A stretch of 64,000 nucleotides of DNA. It comes from Pseudomonadota bacterium. Lineage in GTDB: Bacteria > Pseudomonadota > Alphaproteobacteria > Geminicoccales > Geminicoccaceae. The notes beneath the pieces are model-generated. The model saw only the letters and a list, made by a program, of their open reading frames with translations. It did no database searches and was not told where the DNA came from. The translations under genes and the position numbers were made by a program. The number at the start of each line of letters is the position of its first letter. Positions within the stretch are counted from its first letter, which is position 1. The stretch is taken from assembly GCA_030549795.1 (NCBI GenBank), contig JAUQQO010000010.1, positions 62,001 through 126,000 of the forward strand. Reading direction: 5' to 3'. Positions 8,489-17,785 of the stretch are shown here, piece by piece.

Positions 8489-10156
8489 TCAGCGCGCCAG
8501 CGCAGCCGCGCGGATCGCCGAAAGCGTGGTCCGCGGCGAGATCGCTTCCGGATCGATCTGCAGTTCGATGACCGCCGGGCCGGGGAAGGCGAGTGCTTCC
8601 TCGAGCGCCGGCGCGAACTCTGCCGATGTCCGCACCTGCGCGCCGAAACAGCCGAATGCCCGCGCATAAGCCGCGAAATCGGGGTTGACGAGCTCGGTTC
8701 CCGATACCCGCCCGGGATATTCGCGCTCCTGGTGCATGCGGATGGTGCCGTACATACGGTTGTTGACCACGAGCACGACAAGGCCGCGGATCCCGTATTG
8801 GACGGCTGTCGCCAGCTCCTGCCCGGTCATGAGAAAACAGCCGTCACCGGCAAAGCACACGACCGGGCGCGCGGGATCCATGAGCTTGGCGGCGATCGCC
8901 GCGGGCAAGCCGTAGCCCATCGAGCCTGAAGTGGGCGCGAGCTGGCTGCGGAAGGGACCATAGGGCCAAAAGCGGTTGGGCCAGGCGCAATAGTTGCCGG
9001 CACCATTGGTAATGATCGCATCCTTGGGCAGCCGCGCGCGCAACTGCCGGATCACTTCGCCCATCTGTAAAGCACCGGGATGCTCGGGCGGGGTGCGCCA
9101 GGCGAGATAAGATTCGCGCAACCGCGCCCGATCCTTAGCCCAAGGCCGCCGCTCGGGCGGGGGAAAGGCCGCGAGTGCCGCAGCGATCGCCGGCATGGTG
9201 GCGCAGATCGCGAGCTCGGGTGCATAGACCTTGCCCAACTCGCCCGCATCCGGATGGACATGGACGAGCGGCACTTCGGGCTTCGGGATGCCCAAGAGCG
9301 TGTAGCCCTGAGCGGTCATCTCGGAGAGCCGCGAGCCCAACACGAGCAAGAGATCGGCGCTGCGCACCCGCTCGATCAGCGCCGGATTGGGCCCGATGCC
9401 GAGATCGCCGACATAACAGGGATGCTCGTTGTCGACGATGTCCTGGCGGCGGAAGCCGGCTGCCACCGGCAGCTCGAAGCGCATGAGGAAAGAAGCGAGA
9501 TCGGCACAGGCCTGCTGTGTCCAACCGCTGCCGCCGACGATCACGAAGGGGCGCTCGGCGCGCGCAAGTCGCTCCCGCAGCGCCTCGAGGCGGACGGGAT
9601 CGGGCCATATCGGCACGGTCTCGACAAAGGGTGCGTCTTCGACCGTCGCGCGGGCGTGCAGCACATCTTCCGGCAGTGCCAGCACGACCGGACCGGGCCT
9701 GCCGCTGAGCGCGACGGCGAAGGCGTGGTGGACCATCTCCGGGATGCGCGCGACGTGGTCGATCTCCGCCACCCACTTGGCGATGCCGCCGAACATCCGC
9801 CGATAGTCGATCTCTTGGAAGGCATCGCGCTCGCGGGTCCCGCTCTCGATTTGGCCCACGAAGAGGATCAAGGGCGTACTGTCCTGTTGGGCGACGTGCA
9901 CGCCGGATGCGGCGTTGGTCGCCCCGGGACCGCGGGTGACGAAGGCGATGCCGGGTCTGCCGGTAAGCTTGCCCATCGCCTCCGCCATCATGCTCGCACC
10001 GCCCTCGTGGCGGCAGACGATAAAGCGTGGCCGGTTGCGGCCGTAAAAGCCGTCGAGAACCGGAAGATAGCTCTCGCCGGGAACACCGAAGCAGAACGCG
10101 ATGCCCTGCCGCTCGAGCTGGTCGACGAGGATCGTGCCACCGTGCCGTTCGCCCAT
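8489..10156 (-). CDS. Thiamine-diphosphate-dependent enzyme, acetolactate synthase-like
   Basis: This 555-residue protein of the IlvB/benzoylformate decarboxylase superfamily has the domain order Pyr, central Rossmann-like, PP. The catalytic glutamate that activates ThDP is E51 in RHEGGAS. The ThDP/Mg motif begins at GDGCFLMTG and ends with NN in VVNNRMYGT. No regulatory subunit (IlvN) is adjacent, so it is probably not the biosynthetic acetohydroxyacid synthase. Substrate is unknown; a 2-oxoacid decarboxylase or carboligase is likely. It is divergent from the lar racemase operon, which suggests but does not prove a link to 2-hydroxyacid metabolism. ATG 10156 is chosen because the family N-terminus begins just after it. 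Confidence 0.85.
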   Translation of the reverse strand: MGERHGGTILVDQLERQGIAFCFGVPGESYLPVLDGFYGRNRPRFIVCRHEGGASMMAEAMGKLTGRPGIAFVTRGPGATNAASGVHVAQQDSTPLILFVGQIESGTRERDAFQEIDYRRMFGGIAKWVAEIDHVARIPEMVHHAFAVALSGRPGPVVLALPEDVLHARATVEDAPFVETVPIWPDPVRLEALRERLARAERPFVIVGGSGWTQQACADLASFLMRFELPVAAGFRRQDIVDNEHPCYVGDLGIGPNPALIERVRSADLLLVLGSRLSEMTAQGYTLLGIPKPEVPLVHVHPDAGELGKVYAPELAICATMPAIAAALAAFPPPERRPWAKDRARLRESYLAWRTPPEHPGALQMGEVIRQLRARLPKDAIITNGAGNYCAWPNRFWPYGPFRSQLAPTSGSMGYGLPAAIAAKLMDPARPVVCFAGDGCFLMTGQELATAVQYGIRGLVVLVVNNRMYGTIRMHQEREYPGRVSGTELVNPDFAAYARAFGCFGAQVRTSAEFAPALEEALAFPGPAVIELQIDPEAISPRTTLSAIRAAALAR

Positions 10157-10306
10157 CGCTCGGGTCCCGTTGCTTGTGCGGCTCTGCCATAATCCGCCTA
10201 TGCGCCTTAAGCCAGGGCCGGGCGCGCAGGACTGCGCGTACCGGTGCGGGCGCTGGCCGCGGCGCTTGCGCGCGCTACCATCCCAGTCGGAAAGGGGGAG
10301 GCGAGG

Positions 10307-11599
10307 ATGAGCGAGCCGATCGAGCTGCTCTTCGGGCGCGGAACCATCGCCGTGCGGCCGCCGCCGGGATCGAAGCCGACCGTCATCCGCAAGCGGCCGA
10401 TGCCGATCCTGCCCGATCCCGTGGCCGCGGTCGAAGCCGCCCTCGCCGCGCCGGTGAACAGTCCGCCGCTTGATGTGCTCGCGCGCGGCAAGCGCTCGGC
10501 CTGCATTCTGGTGTGCGACATCACCCGGCCGGTCCCCAACCGGCTGTTCTTGCGCCCTCTGATCGAGCGTCTGCTCGCAGCCGGTGTGCCGCGCGAGGGG
10601 ATCACCATCCTGATCGCAACCGGCCTGCACCGCCCCAACGAAGGTGCGGAGCTCGCCGAGATCATCGGCGATCCCTGGGTGCTCGCGCAGCTGCGCATCG
10701 AGAACCACGTCGCCACCCGCGACGAAGACCATGTCACGCTCGGGAGAACCCCCACCCGCGGAACGGTGGTGCGCTTGGATCGCCGCTTCGTCGAAGCGGA
10801 GGTGAAGATCGCAACCGGGCTCGTCGAGCCGCACTTTATGGCCGGCTGGTCGGGCGGGCGCAAAGTGATCGCACCCGGCATCGCCCACGCCGAGACCATC
10901 ACCACCTTCCACAACGCCGCCTTCATGAGCCATCCGCGCGCCGCCAACTGCATCTTGGATGGTAATCCCTTGCACGAAGAACAAATCGAGATCGTCAAGA
11001 TGCTGGGTGGTGCGCTCGCGCTCAATACGGTGATCGACGACCAACGCCGCCTCGCCTTTGTCAATTTCGGCGAGATCATTGCGAGCCATCTCGAGGCGGT
11101 GCGCTTTTGCGAACGCTATGCGGTGGTTGAAGTGCCGCGCCGCTTCCGCACCGTGGTCGCCTCGGCGGCCGGCCATCCGCTCGACAAGACCTATTACCAG
11201 ACCGTCAAGGGCATGGTCGGGCCGCTGCGCATCCTCGAGCCCGGCGGCGATCTCTTCGTCGTCTCCGCCTGCTCGGAAGGCTTGGGCTCGCCCCATTTCG
11301 CCGAGGCGCAACGGCGGCTGGTCACACTCGGGATCGAGGGCTTCGCTCGGAGCATCGCGAGCAAACCGCGCGCCGACATCGACGAATGGCAGACGCAAAA
11401 GCAGCTCGAGGCGATGCGGCGCGGGCGGGTGTTCCTCTATACCACCGGCTTGAGCCCTGAGGAGCGGCGCCTGACCGGCGTCGAACTGGTCGACGATCTC
11501 GACGCCGCGCTCGCGCAAAGCCTGCGGCGTCACGGCGATCCGGAAATCGCTTTCATTCCCGAAGGCCCCTATGTAGTGCCGGTGTGCCGTGACGGCTGA
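10307..11599 (+). CDS. larA: Nickel-dependent 2-hydroxyacid (lactate) racemase LarA
   Basis: This 430-residue protein is of the LarA family, which uses a covalently bound nickel-pincer nucleotide (NPN) for hydride-transfer racemisation of 2-hydroxyacids. Known active-site residues of Lactiplantibacillus LarA align with a shift of one to three positions: R74 in DITRPVP, H108 in TGLH, H176 in EPHFM, K186 in GGRK (the cofactor-anchoring lysine), H202 in TFHN, and Q298 and K301 in YQTVKG. The substrate may be lactate, but family members also act on malate, gluconate or aromatic hydroxyacids. ATG 10307 follows a strong AAAGGGGGAGG. It overlaps larC by 11 nt. Confidence 0.93.
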   Translation: MSEPIELLFGRGTIAVRPPPGSKPTVIRKRPMPILPDPVAAVEAALAAPVNSPPLDVLARGKRSACILVCDITRPVPNRLFLRPLIERLLAAGVPREGITILIATGLHRPNEGAELAEIIGDPWVLAQLRIENHVATRDEDHVTLGRTPTRGTVVRLDRRFVEAEVKIATGLVEPHFMAGWSGGRKVIAPGIAHAETITTFHNAAFMSHPRAANCILDGNPLHEEQIEIVKMLGGALALNTVIDDQRRLAFVNFGEIIASHLEAVRFCERYAVVEVPRRFRTVVASAAGHPLDKTYYQTVKGMVGPLRILEPGGDLFVVSACSEGLGSPHFAEAQRRLVTLGIEGFARSIASKPRADIDEWQTQKQLEAMRRGRVFLYTTGLSPEERRLTGVELVDDLDAALAQSLRRHGDPEIAFIPEGPYVVPVCRDG

Positions 11600-12809
11600 G
11601 CCCGAACTCTTCGTCCACCTCGATCCGGTGGGCGGGATGGCCGGTGACATGTTCGTCGCCGCCTGTTGCCACGCCCGCCCCGAGTTGCGCGCTGAAGTCG
11701 AAGGGATACTCGCTCGCGCCGCGCTTCCCGAAGGCGTGCAGGTGCAATTCGTGCCGGATCGACGCGGCGGCATCGCCGGAATGCGCTTTTCTGTAAGGGT
11801 CGCCCATTCGGCTCCGCCTGCTGGTGCGCTTTGCGCCGTCCTCGAGCGGCTCGCGCAGACCCCGCTTCCTTGCCCCGTCCGCAACCGGGCCCGTGCGATC
11901 TATCGCCGGCTGGGCGAAGCCGAGGCCGCGGTCCACGGGGTTCCGCTCGACGCCGTCCACTTCCACGAGCTCGCCGGGTGGGACTCGTTCGTCGACATCC
12001 TCGCGGCTGCGGCGATCATCGAGGCGCTGCCTAAGGCGCGCTGGTCAGTGGGTCCTTTGCCTACCGGTGCAGGCTTCGTTGCGAGCGAACACGGTCTTCT
12101 TCCCGTCCCGGCGCCGGCGACTCTGGCTCTGCTCGAAGGCTTCGCTTGGCTCGACGACGGTATCGACGGCGAGCGGGTGACACCCACGGGTGCCGCGATC
12201 CTCGCCGAGCTCGCGCCCGCTGCGCGTTTGCCGGCGCGGCCCTTGCGCCTTGCAGCGTGCGGCTATGGGCTCGGCAGTCGGGAACTCGCGGGCAAACCCA
12301 ATGTGTTGCGCGCGCGATTGTTCGCTGCCTCCGCTTCCGTTCGTTCGGAAGTCGACCGCGAGTGGCTTGCGGTGCTGCGCTTTGAGGTGGACGACCAGAC
12401 GGGCGAGGATCTCGCCTTGGGCCTCAAGCGGCTGCGCGGCCATCACGGGGTGCTGGATGTCTGCCAATGGCCGGTGGTCGGCAAGGCCGGCCGACTTGCG
12501 AGCGCCGTCCAGATCCTGTGCACTGCGGAGGAAGCGGACGCGGTGGCGCGCGCTTGTCTATTGGAAACCACGACGCTTGGGGTGCGCATCGCCCTGCTCG
12601 AGCGCTATGTGTTGCCCCGCACGGTCGAAACCGTATCGGTTGATGGTCGCACGCTGCGGATCAAGCGCGCGGCGCGGCCCGATGGTACGCTCACGGCCAA
12701 AGTCGAGCTGCGCGATCTCGCCCAAAGCGGGCTCGATGCCGGTGGTCGGGCGCGCTTGCGCCGGCGCGCCGAAGCGCGCGCACTGGGCGAAGAGGAGAAG
12801 GAGGGATGA
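11589..12809 (+). CDS. larC: NPN nickel-insertion cyclometallase LarC
   Basis: This 406-residue protein carries out the last step of NPN cofactor synthesis, CTP-dependent insertion of nickel into the dithiolated pyridinium nucleotide (COG1641 family). The N-terminus shows HLDPVGGMAGDMF, which is typical, and the middle has HFHELAGWDSFVDI. In Lactiplantibacillus larC is split into two frames joined by programmed frameshifting. Here it is one continuous frame. The start GTG 11589 lies inside the larA end, so translation is coupled. Its 3' end overlaps larE by 4 nt. Confidence 0.93.
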   Translation: MTAEPELFVHLDPVGGMAGDMFVAACCHARPELRAEVEGILARAALPEGVQVQFVPDRRGGIAGMRFSVRVAHSAPPAGALCAVLERLAQTPLPCPVRNRARAIYRRLGEAEAAVHGVPLDAVHFHELAGWDSFVDILAAAAIIEALPKARWSVGPLPTGAGFVASEHGLLPVPAPATLALLEGFAWLDDGIDGERVTPTGAAILAELAPAARLPARPLRLAACGYGLGSRELAGKPNVLRARLFAASASVRSEVDREWLAVLRFEVDDQTGEDLALGLKRLRGHHGVLDVCQWPVVGKAGRLASAVQILCTAEEADAVARACLLETTTLGVRIALLERYVLPRTVETVSVDGRTLRIKRAARPDGTLTAKVELRDLAQSGLDAGGRARLRRRAEARALGEEEKEG

Positions 12810-13615
12810 GCGAGGAGCGCACCGCGCGCTTGCGCGCCATTCTCCTGAGTTTCCCCCGGCTCGCGGTAGCGACCAGCGGCGGGGTCGACAGCACCACGCT
12901 CGCTGTGCTCGCGCACCGCGTCCTGGGCCCGCGGGTGCTGGTTGTGCACGCCGTCTCGCCGGCCGTACCTCAAGAGGCGACCGCGCGGCTGCGCGCCCTA
13001 GCCCAACGAGAAGGTTTCGCCTTGCGCGAGATCGACGCGGGTGAGCTCGCCGATCCCCGCTACCGCGCCAACCCGCTCGATCGCTGTTATTTCTGCAAAC
13101 ACAATCTCTATGCCGCGATCGCGCGGATCTTCGATGGGCCGATCGCATCCGGAACCAACTGCGATGATCTCGGCGACTTTCGACCGGGCCTGCGGGCCGC
13201 CCGCGAGGCCGGTGTGCGCCATCCCTATCTCGAGGCGGGGTTCGACAAAGCGGCGGTGCGCGCGCTCGCCCGAAGCCTCGGGCTCGGCGAGCTCGCCGAA
13301 CTGCCGGCCTCGCCCTGTCTTGCGAGCCGCGTTGAGACCGGGATCGCTGTCACCCCCGAGCGGCTCGCGCTCATAGCCCGCATCGAACGGCTGCTCAGCG
13401 AGCGCTTCGGGCCGGGCGACCAGCGCTGTCGGCTGCGGGCGCGCGGGATCGAGCTCGAACTGCCGCCTGAACGTTTGCTTGCGCTCGATGCTCCCGCCCG
13501 CGCGGCACTTTTGCGGGCAGTCGAAGCGCTGCTCGCCCAAGCCGGCCTTGCGATGCCGGTGACCGTCGCGCCCTATCGGCGCGGCAGCGCCTTTGTGCAT
13601 CCGGGGCCGCGGTGA
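12806..13615 (+). CDS. larE: NPN sulfur transferase LarE, three-cysteine type
   Basis: This 269-residue PP-loop ATP pyrophosphatase adenylates and thiolates the carboxylates of pyridinium-3,5-dicarboxylate mononucleotide. The PP-loop SGGVDST is at residues 24-30. Three cysteines are present: C94 and C97 in the DRCYFCK motif and C171 in ASPCLASR. Single-cysteine LarE proteins sacrifice their own sulfur. Three-cysteine homologues bind a [4Fe-4S] cluster and can act catalytically with external sulfide. This copy therefore belongs to the cluster-binding class by signature. It overlaps larC and larB by 4 nt at each end. Confidence 0.93.
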   Translation: MSEERTARLRAILLSFPRLAVATSGGVDSTTLAVLAHRVLGPRVLVVHAVSPAVPQEATARLRALAQREGFALREIDAGELADPRYRANPLDRCYFCKHNLYAAIARIFDGPIASGTNCDDLGDFRPGLRAAREAGVRHPYLEAGFDKAAVRALARSLGLGELAELPASPCLASRVETGIAVTPERLALIARIERLLSERFGPGDQRCRLRARGIELELPPERLLALDAPARAALLRAVEALLAQAGLAMPVTVAPYRRGSAFVHPGPR

Positions 13616-14298
13616 GCCGGTTCTTCGTCCACGATCACGCGCGGCGGCAGCGCATCGGCCTTCCCGAAGCTGTCTTGTGTGCCGGCAAAACGGTCGCGCA
13701 GCTGACAGCCATCCTGGCCGAGCTCGCCCATGAGGGCGAGCGGGCGCTGTTGACCCGGCTCTTGGGCGAGCAGTACGCCGCTTTGCCGGAGAGCCTGCGG
13801 CGCTTGCTCGACTATGATCCGCTCTCTGGCACCGCTTTTTTGGGCTTCGTTGCGCCGCCGCGCCTGCCTGCGCGGGTGGCGGTGGTCGCCGCCGGCACGA
13901 GCGACCAGCGGGTCGCGGAAGAGGCGGTGCGCACGCTCGCCTTCCACGGCGAGGCGGCGGAGCGGCACTACGATGTGGGGGTGGCGGGCCTCTGGCGGCT
14001 TCTCGAGCGGCGCGACCGGCTCGCCCGATTTCCAATCGTCATCGCCTGTGCCGGTATGGAAGGGGCGCTCTTCAGTGTTCTGGGCGGCCTCGTTCCTGGA
14101 CTTGTGGTGGCGGTGCCGGTCTCCAACGGCTACGGGGTGGCGGACGGCGGTCGGGTGGCGCTTCAGAGCGCCCTTGCGAGCTGCGCGCCGGGCATCGCGG
14201 TCGTCAACATCGACAATGGCTACGGTGCTGCCTGCGTGGCGCTGCGCGTGCTCGCTACAGCTCGACAGGAAAGCGCGGGATCGACAGGTCCTGGTTGA
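13612..14298 (+). CDS. larB: NPN biosynthesis carboxylase/hydrolase LarB
   Basis: This 228-residue protein carries out the first committed step of NPN cofactor synthesis: carboxylation of nicotinic acid adenine dinucleotide and release of AMP. The N-terminus carries the family motif LPEAVLCAGKT, and the C-terminal half resembles AIR carboxylase (PurE). C208 in DNGYGAAC fits the cysteine that forms the covalent adduct in characterised LarB. The start is GTG 13612, overlapping larE by 4 nt. The last 44 nt overlap the end of rodA on the other strand, so no terminator fits between the two operons. Confidence 0.92.
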   Translation: MSRFFVHDHARRQRIGLPEAVLCAGKTVAQLTAILAELAHEGERALLTRLLGEQYAALPESLRRLLDYDPLSGTAFLGFVAPPRLPARVAVVAAGTSDQRVAEEAVRTLAFHGEAAERHYDVGVAGLWRLLERRDRLARFPIVIACAGMEGALFSVLGGLVPGLVVAVPVSNGYGVADGGRVALQSALASCAPGIAVVNIDNGYGAACVALRVLATARQESAGSTGPG

Positions 14299-15394
14299 CC
14301 TGTGCGTTGAGAAGCAGGCCCATGCCGAGCATCGCCGTGAGCATCGCTGTGCCCCCGTACGAGACGAGCGGCAACGGCACGCCCACGACCGGGATCAGAC
14401 CCGTGACCATAGCGATGTTGACGAGGGCGTAGAGCGCGAAGTTGACCGTCACACCGGCGGCGAGCAGCCGCGCGAAATGGCTTTGGGCGCGCAGAGCGAC
14501 CGAGAAGCCCACCAAGAGGATCGCCGCGATCAGCACGAGCACCGCCACCGCCCCGAAAAAGCCACTCTCTTCGGCGAGCATGGTGAAGGCGAAATCGGTG
14601 TGTTTTTCGGGCAAAAACGAGAGTTGGGCTTGTGTTCCGCGCATGTAGCCGCGGCCCCAAAGGCCGCCGGCGCCAATGGCGATCTTGGATTGGATGATGT
14701 GATAGCCGGCGCCTAAGGGATCTTTCTCGGGGTCGAGGAAGGTGAGCACGCGCTGGCGCTGGTAGTCGTGCAGGTGCGACCAGACGATCGGCAGCGCGGC
14801 TCCACCGAGACCAGCGGCGAGCGCGAACTTCCACAGCGCAGCTCCGGCCAGAAACAGCATCGCGGTTCCCACAGCCGCGATCATAACCGCGGTGCCGAGA
14901 TCGGGCTGCTTTAAGACCATCCCGACTGGGAGGAGGATCATCACCACGGGCGGCAGCAGGAAGAGAGGCCTGCGCACCTCGTCGAGATAGGCCGAGTGAA
15001 AATAACGAGCGAGCGCGAGCACGAGCGCGAGCTTCATGAGCTCGGAAGGCTGAAGCTGGACGAAACCGAGATCGATCCAGCGCTGCGCGCCCTTGTTGAT
15101 CTCGCCGAACAGCGCGACGATGAAAAGAAGGGCGAGCACGGCGAAATAGATGGAATAGGCGAGCTTGAAGATACGCCTGAGGTCGACGAGCGCGAGCGCC
15201 ACCATCACCACGAGCATGACTATGAGCCGGATGCCATGGCGCAACGCCCACGGGCTGTGCGCACCGCCCGCAGCCGAGTAGAGGAGCGCGTAGCCGACCA
15301 GGCCGAGGAGGGTGACGAGCGCGACCAAGGGCCAGTGCAGGCGGGCGAGCTTCTCGCCCAGGCTCGGCGCGACCGGGTCGAAGCGGGCGCGCAT
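14255..15394 (-). CDS. rodA: Rod shape-determining SEDS glycosyltransferase RodA
   Basis: This 379-residue integral membrane protein of the SEDS family polymerises glycan strands of peptidoglycan in complex with PBP2. About ten hydrophobic segments are visible. Conserved motifs include GAQRWIDLG, QPSELMKLAL, KQPDLGTA, LPEKHTDFAF and the C-terminal PLPLVSYGG. The start ATG 15394 overlaps the mrdA stop. The two products act as one elongasome synthase. It is the last gene of mreBCD-mrdA-rodA. Confidence 0.96.
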   Translation of the reverse strand: MRARFDPVAPSLGEKLARLHWPLVALVTLLGLVGYALLYSAAGGAHSPWALRHGIRLIVMLVVMVALALVDLRRIFKLAYSIYFAVLALLFIVALFGEINKGAQRWIDLGFVQLQPSELMKLALVLALARYFHSAYLDEVRRPLFLLPPVVMILLPVGMVLKQPDLGTAVMIAAVGTAMLFLAGAALWKFALAAGLGGAALPIVWSHLHDYQRQRVLTFLDPEKDPLGAGYHIIQSKIAIGAGGLWGRGYMRGTQAQLSFLPEKHTDFAFTMLAEESGFFGAVAVLVLIAAILLVGFSVALRAQSHFARLLAAGVTVNFALYALVNIAMVTGLIPVVGVPLPLVSYGGTAMLTAMLGMGLLLNAQVNQDLSIPRFPVEL

Positions 15395-17271
15395 CAGCGG
15401 CCTTCCACCAAGGCGAGCCGACCGCCGGTCGGGGCCTCGGGCGCGGAATCGAGGCGCAGTGCCTCGAGCATGACGTCGCGGGCGATCGGCGCGGCGGTCT
15501 TGGCCCCGCTCTCGCCATGTTCGACCACGACCGCGACCGCAAAGCGCGGTCGATCATAGGGCGCATAGCAGACGAAGAGGGCGTGGTCGCGCTCTTCGCG
15601 CGGCCGGTCCTTGCGCTTGTGGGCCCCGATCGCCCGTTCCGCGCGGGTGATCCGGCGCACTTGCGACGTGCCGGTCTTGCCGGCCATGAACACCCCCGCA
15701 AGGGGCAACGCGGACGCCTTGGCGGTGCCGCGCGGGCCGTTGACCACCTCGAACATGCCCTTGAGCACCCATTCGAGATGCTCGCGGCGCACGCCCAAGG
15801 GCGGCGGGGCCAGTCCGCGTCCCTCTTGGACATGCGCGAGATGGCCGCGCACGATCCAGGGGCGGACGGCGCGGCCGCCGTTGCACAAGCGTGCGGTCAT
15901 CACCGCGAGCTGCAGCGGGGTGGCGGTCACAAAGCCTTGGCCGATGCCGCACACGAGCGTCTCGCCTTTTTGCCAGGGCTGTTTCAAGCGCTCGCGCTTC
16001 CACTTGGTATCGGGCATAAGGCCAGGCATCTCACCCGGCAGGTCGAGGCCAAGCCGCTCGCCGAAGCCGAACTTGCGCGCCATAGCGGCGATCGCGTCGA
16101 TCCCCACCCGACGCGCGATCTCATAGAAGTAGACGTCGCAGGACTGAGCGAGCGCCTGGACGAGCCCCATCCGGCCGTGGCCGCCGGGACGCCAGCAGTG
16201 AAAGCGGGCGTTGCCCAGGCTCATATGCCCGGGGCAGAAGACCTCGCTTGTGGGGGTGACCACACCCGCCTCGAGTGCCGCGAGCGCGGTGATCATCTTG
16301 AAGGTCGAACCGGGCGGGTACTGGCCGCGGATGCACTTGTTGACGAGCGGATGGCGGGGATCGTTGGCCAGCTGGCGCCAGAGCGTCGCTGAGAGGCCGC
16401 CCGTGAAGGCGTTGGGATCATAGGTCGGCACCGAGGCCATGGCGAGCACGGCTCCCGTGCTCACCTCGAGCACGACGCAAGCGGCCGCTTCTTGATCGGC
16501 GAGCCGGTCCATACAGAAGCGCTGCAGCTCGAGGTCGATGGTGAGCTGGAGATCGGCGCCCTCCTCGCCCTCGCGGCGATCGACCTCGCGGATCTCGCGG
16601 CCGACCGCGTTCACCTCCACCCGCGAGAGTCCGGCGCGACCCCTGAGCTCGCGGTCGTAGGTGCGCTCCACCCCGCTCTTGCCGATGCGGAAATCGGGCA
16701 GCCGCAACAGTGGATCGTCGTCGCGCGCGAGCTCGGCTTGGCTCACCGGGCCCACATAGCCCACCACATGAGCGGTTACCGGCCCGTGCGGGTAGCGGCG
16801 CAGAAGGCCGGAATCGAGGAGAATGCCGGGCAGTTCGGGGGCGCGCACGGCGATGCGGGCGACCTCCTCCCAGGAGAGATCCTCGCGCACCGTGACCGGC
16901 ACGAAGGGCCGATGGAGGCGCAACTGTTCGAGCACTTCCTCGATGCGGCGCTCATCAAGGGTGATGATCTGGGCCAGCGCTTCGAGCACCCGGCGCGGAT
17001 CCTTGGCCTGTTCGCGCACGATCCGCACCCGATAGGTGGGCACGTTGACGGCGAGCGGCCGCCCGCGGCGGTCGACGAGCACGCCGCGCGGAGGCACCGT
17101 CAAGCGCTGGTTGATGCGATTCTCCTCGGCGAGGAGCGCGTAGCTCTCGTGATCGCGCACTTGCAGCTGCCACAAGCGCCAGACGAGACCGCCCATGAGC
17201 GCGAGCTGGGCGCCGCCGACGACGAGCAGGCGGCGTCGAAAACAGCGGCTGCGGTCAGCTTCCTGGTACAC
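15394..17271 (-). CDS. mrdA: Penicillin-binding protein 2 (elongasome transpeptidase)
   Basis: This 625-residue class B PBP has an N-terminal membrane anchor at about residues 14-34, then the dimerisation domain beginning PPRGVLVDRRG, then the transpeptidase domain. Catalytic motifs are STFK at 322-325 (acylated serine S322), SCD at 377-379 and KTG at 532-534. It cross-links peptidoglycan during cell elongation with RodA. The start is GTG 17271, which overlaps mreD by 17 nt. The usual mreD-mrdA-rodA order is preserved. Confidence 0.96.
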   Translation of the reverse strand: MYQEADRSRCFRRRLLVVGGAQLALMGGLVWRLWQLQVRDHESYALLAEENRINQRLTVPPRGVLVDRRGRPLAVNVPTYRVRIVREQAKDPRRVLEALAQIITLDERRIEEVLEQLRLHRPFVPVTVREDLSWEEVARIAVRAPELPGILLDSGLLRRYPHGPVTAHVVGYVGPVSQAELARDDDPLLRLPDFRIGKSGVERTYDRELRGRAGLSRVEVNAVGREIREVDRREGEEGADLQLTIDLELQRFCMDRLADQEAAACVVLEVSTGAVLAMASVPTYDPNAFTGGLSATLWRQLANDPRHPLVNKCIRGQYPPGSTFKMITALAALEAGVVTPTSEVFCPGHMSLGNARFHCWRPGGHGRMGLVQALAQSCDVYFYEIARRVGIDAIAAMARKFGFGERLGLDLPGEMPGLMPDTKWKRERLKQPWQKGETLVCGIGQGFVTATPLQLAVMTARLCNGGRAVRPWIVRGHLAHVQEGRGLAPPPLGVRREHLEWVLKGMFEVVNGPRGTAKASALPLAGVFMAGKTGTSQVRRITRAERAIGAHKRKDRPREERDHALFVCYAPYDRPRFAVAVVVEHGESGAKTAAPIARDVMLEALRLDSAPEAPTGGRLALVEGR

Positions 17272-17785
17272 GGTCGGCTCTCGGCAGAAGGCGTTCGACC
17301 GGAACGAGCGTCCAAGCGACGAGCGGATAGACGGCGGCGGTCCAAAGCGCCTCGCCGAGAAAGGACGAAATCGGCAAGGGCTGCATCCACACCAAGGAGC
17401 CGAGGCCCCAGCGCACGAGCGCGGTCGCCGCCACCACCGGTAAGAAGACGAGCCAAGCCAGGCTCACAGACTGGCGCAGAAGGGCGCGCGGGGCACGACC
17501 GAGCAGAAGTGCGGGCACAAGGAAGGTAAGCGCGTGCAGGCCCAACGGCAGCCCGCCTGCAAGATCGCGCACGATGCCGAGCAGAAAAGCCGAGCCGGGC
17601 GTAAAAAGATCCGGCCGCCGGATGGTCCACTGATAGACCACGGCGAGGGCGAGGAGCGGCGCGACGGTGTCGGGAGCGGCGCCGAGCAACGGCAGGAGGT
17701 CGAGGGCGACGGCAACGAGCGCGGTCGCAAAGGCGAGCGAGCGCTTGAGCGCGAGGGCGAGCCCGGCGAGCGAGATGTCGCTCAT
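17255..17785 (-). CDS. mreD: Rod shape-determining protein MreD
   Basis: This 176-residue hydrophobic protein has about five to six membrane segments and is poorly conserved, as is normal for MreD. Identity rests on size, topology and position between mreC and mrdA. MreD is an inner-membrane part of the elongasome that interacts with MreC. The ATG start overlaps the mreC stop by 4 nt. Confidence 0.88.
   Translation of the reverse strand: MSDISLAGLALALKRSLAFATALVAVALDLLPLLGAAPDTVAPLLALAVVYQWTIRRPDLFTPGSAFLLGIVRDLAGGLPLGLHALTFLVPALLLGRAPRALLRQSVSLAWLVFLPVVAATALVRWGLGSLVWMQPLPISSFLGEALWTAAVYPLVAWTLVPVERLLPRADRVPGS

Noticed and set aside
8489-11884. One 1131-residue minus-strand frame joining the ThDP enzyme with a region opposite larA
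   Set aside because: The N-terminal 576 residues are antisense to larA and larC and have no family features. The ThDP enzyme clearly begins at 10156.
11589-12809. Programmed frameshift in larC
   Set aside because: Unlike in Lactiplantibacillus, the gene is a single uninterrupted frame, so none is needed.
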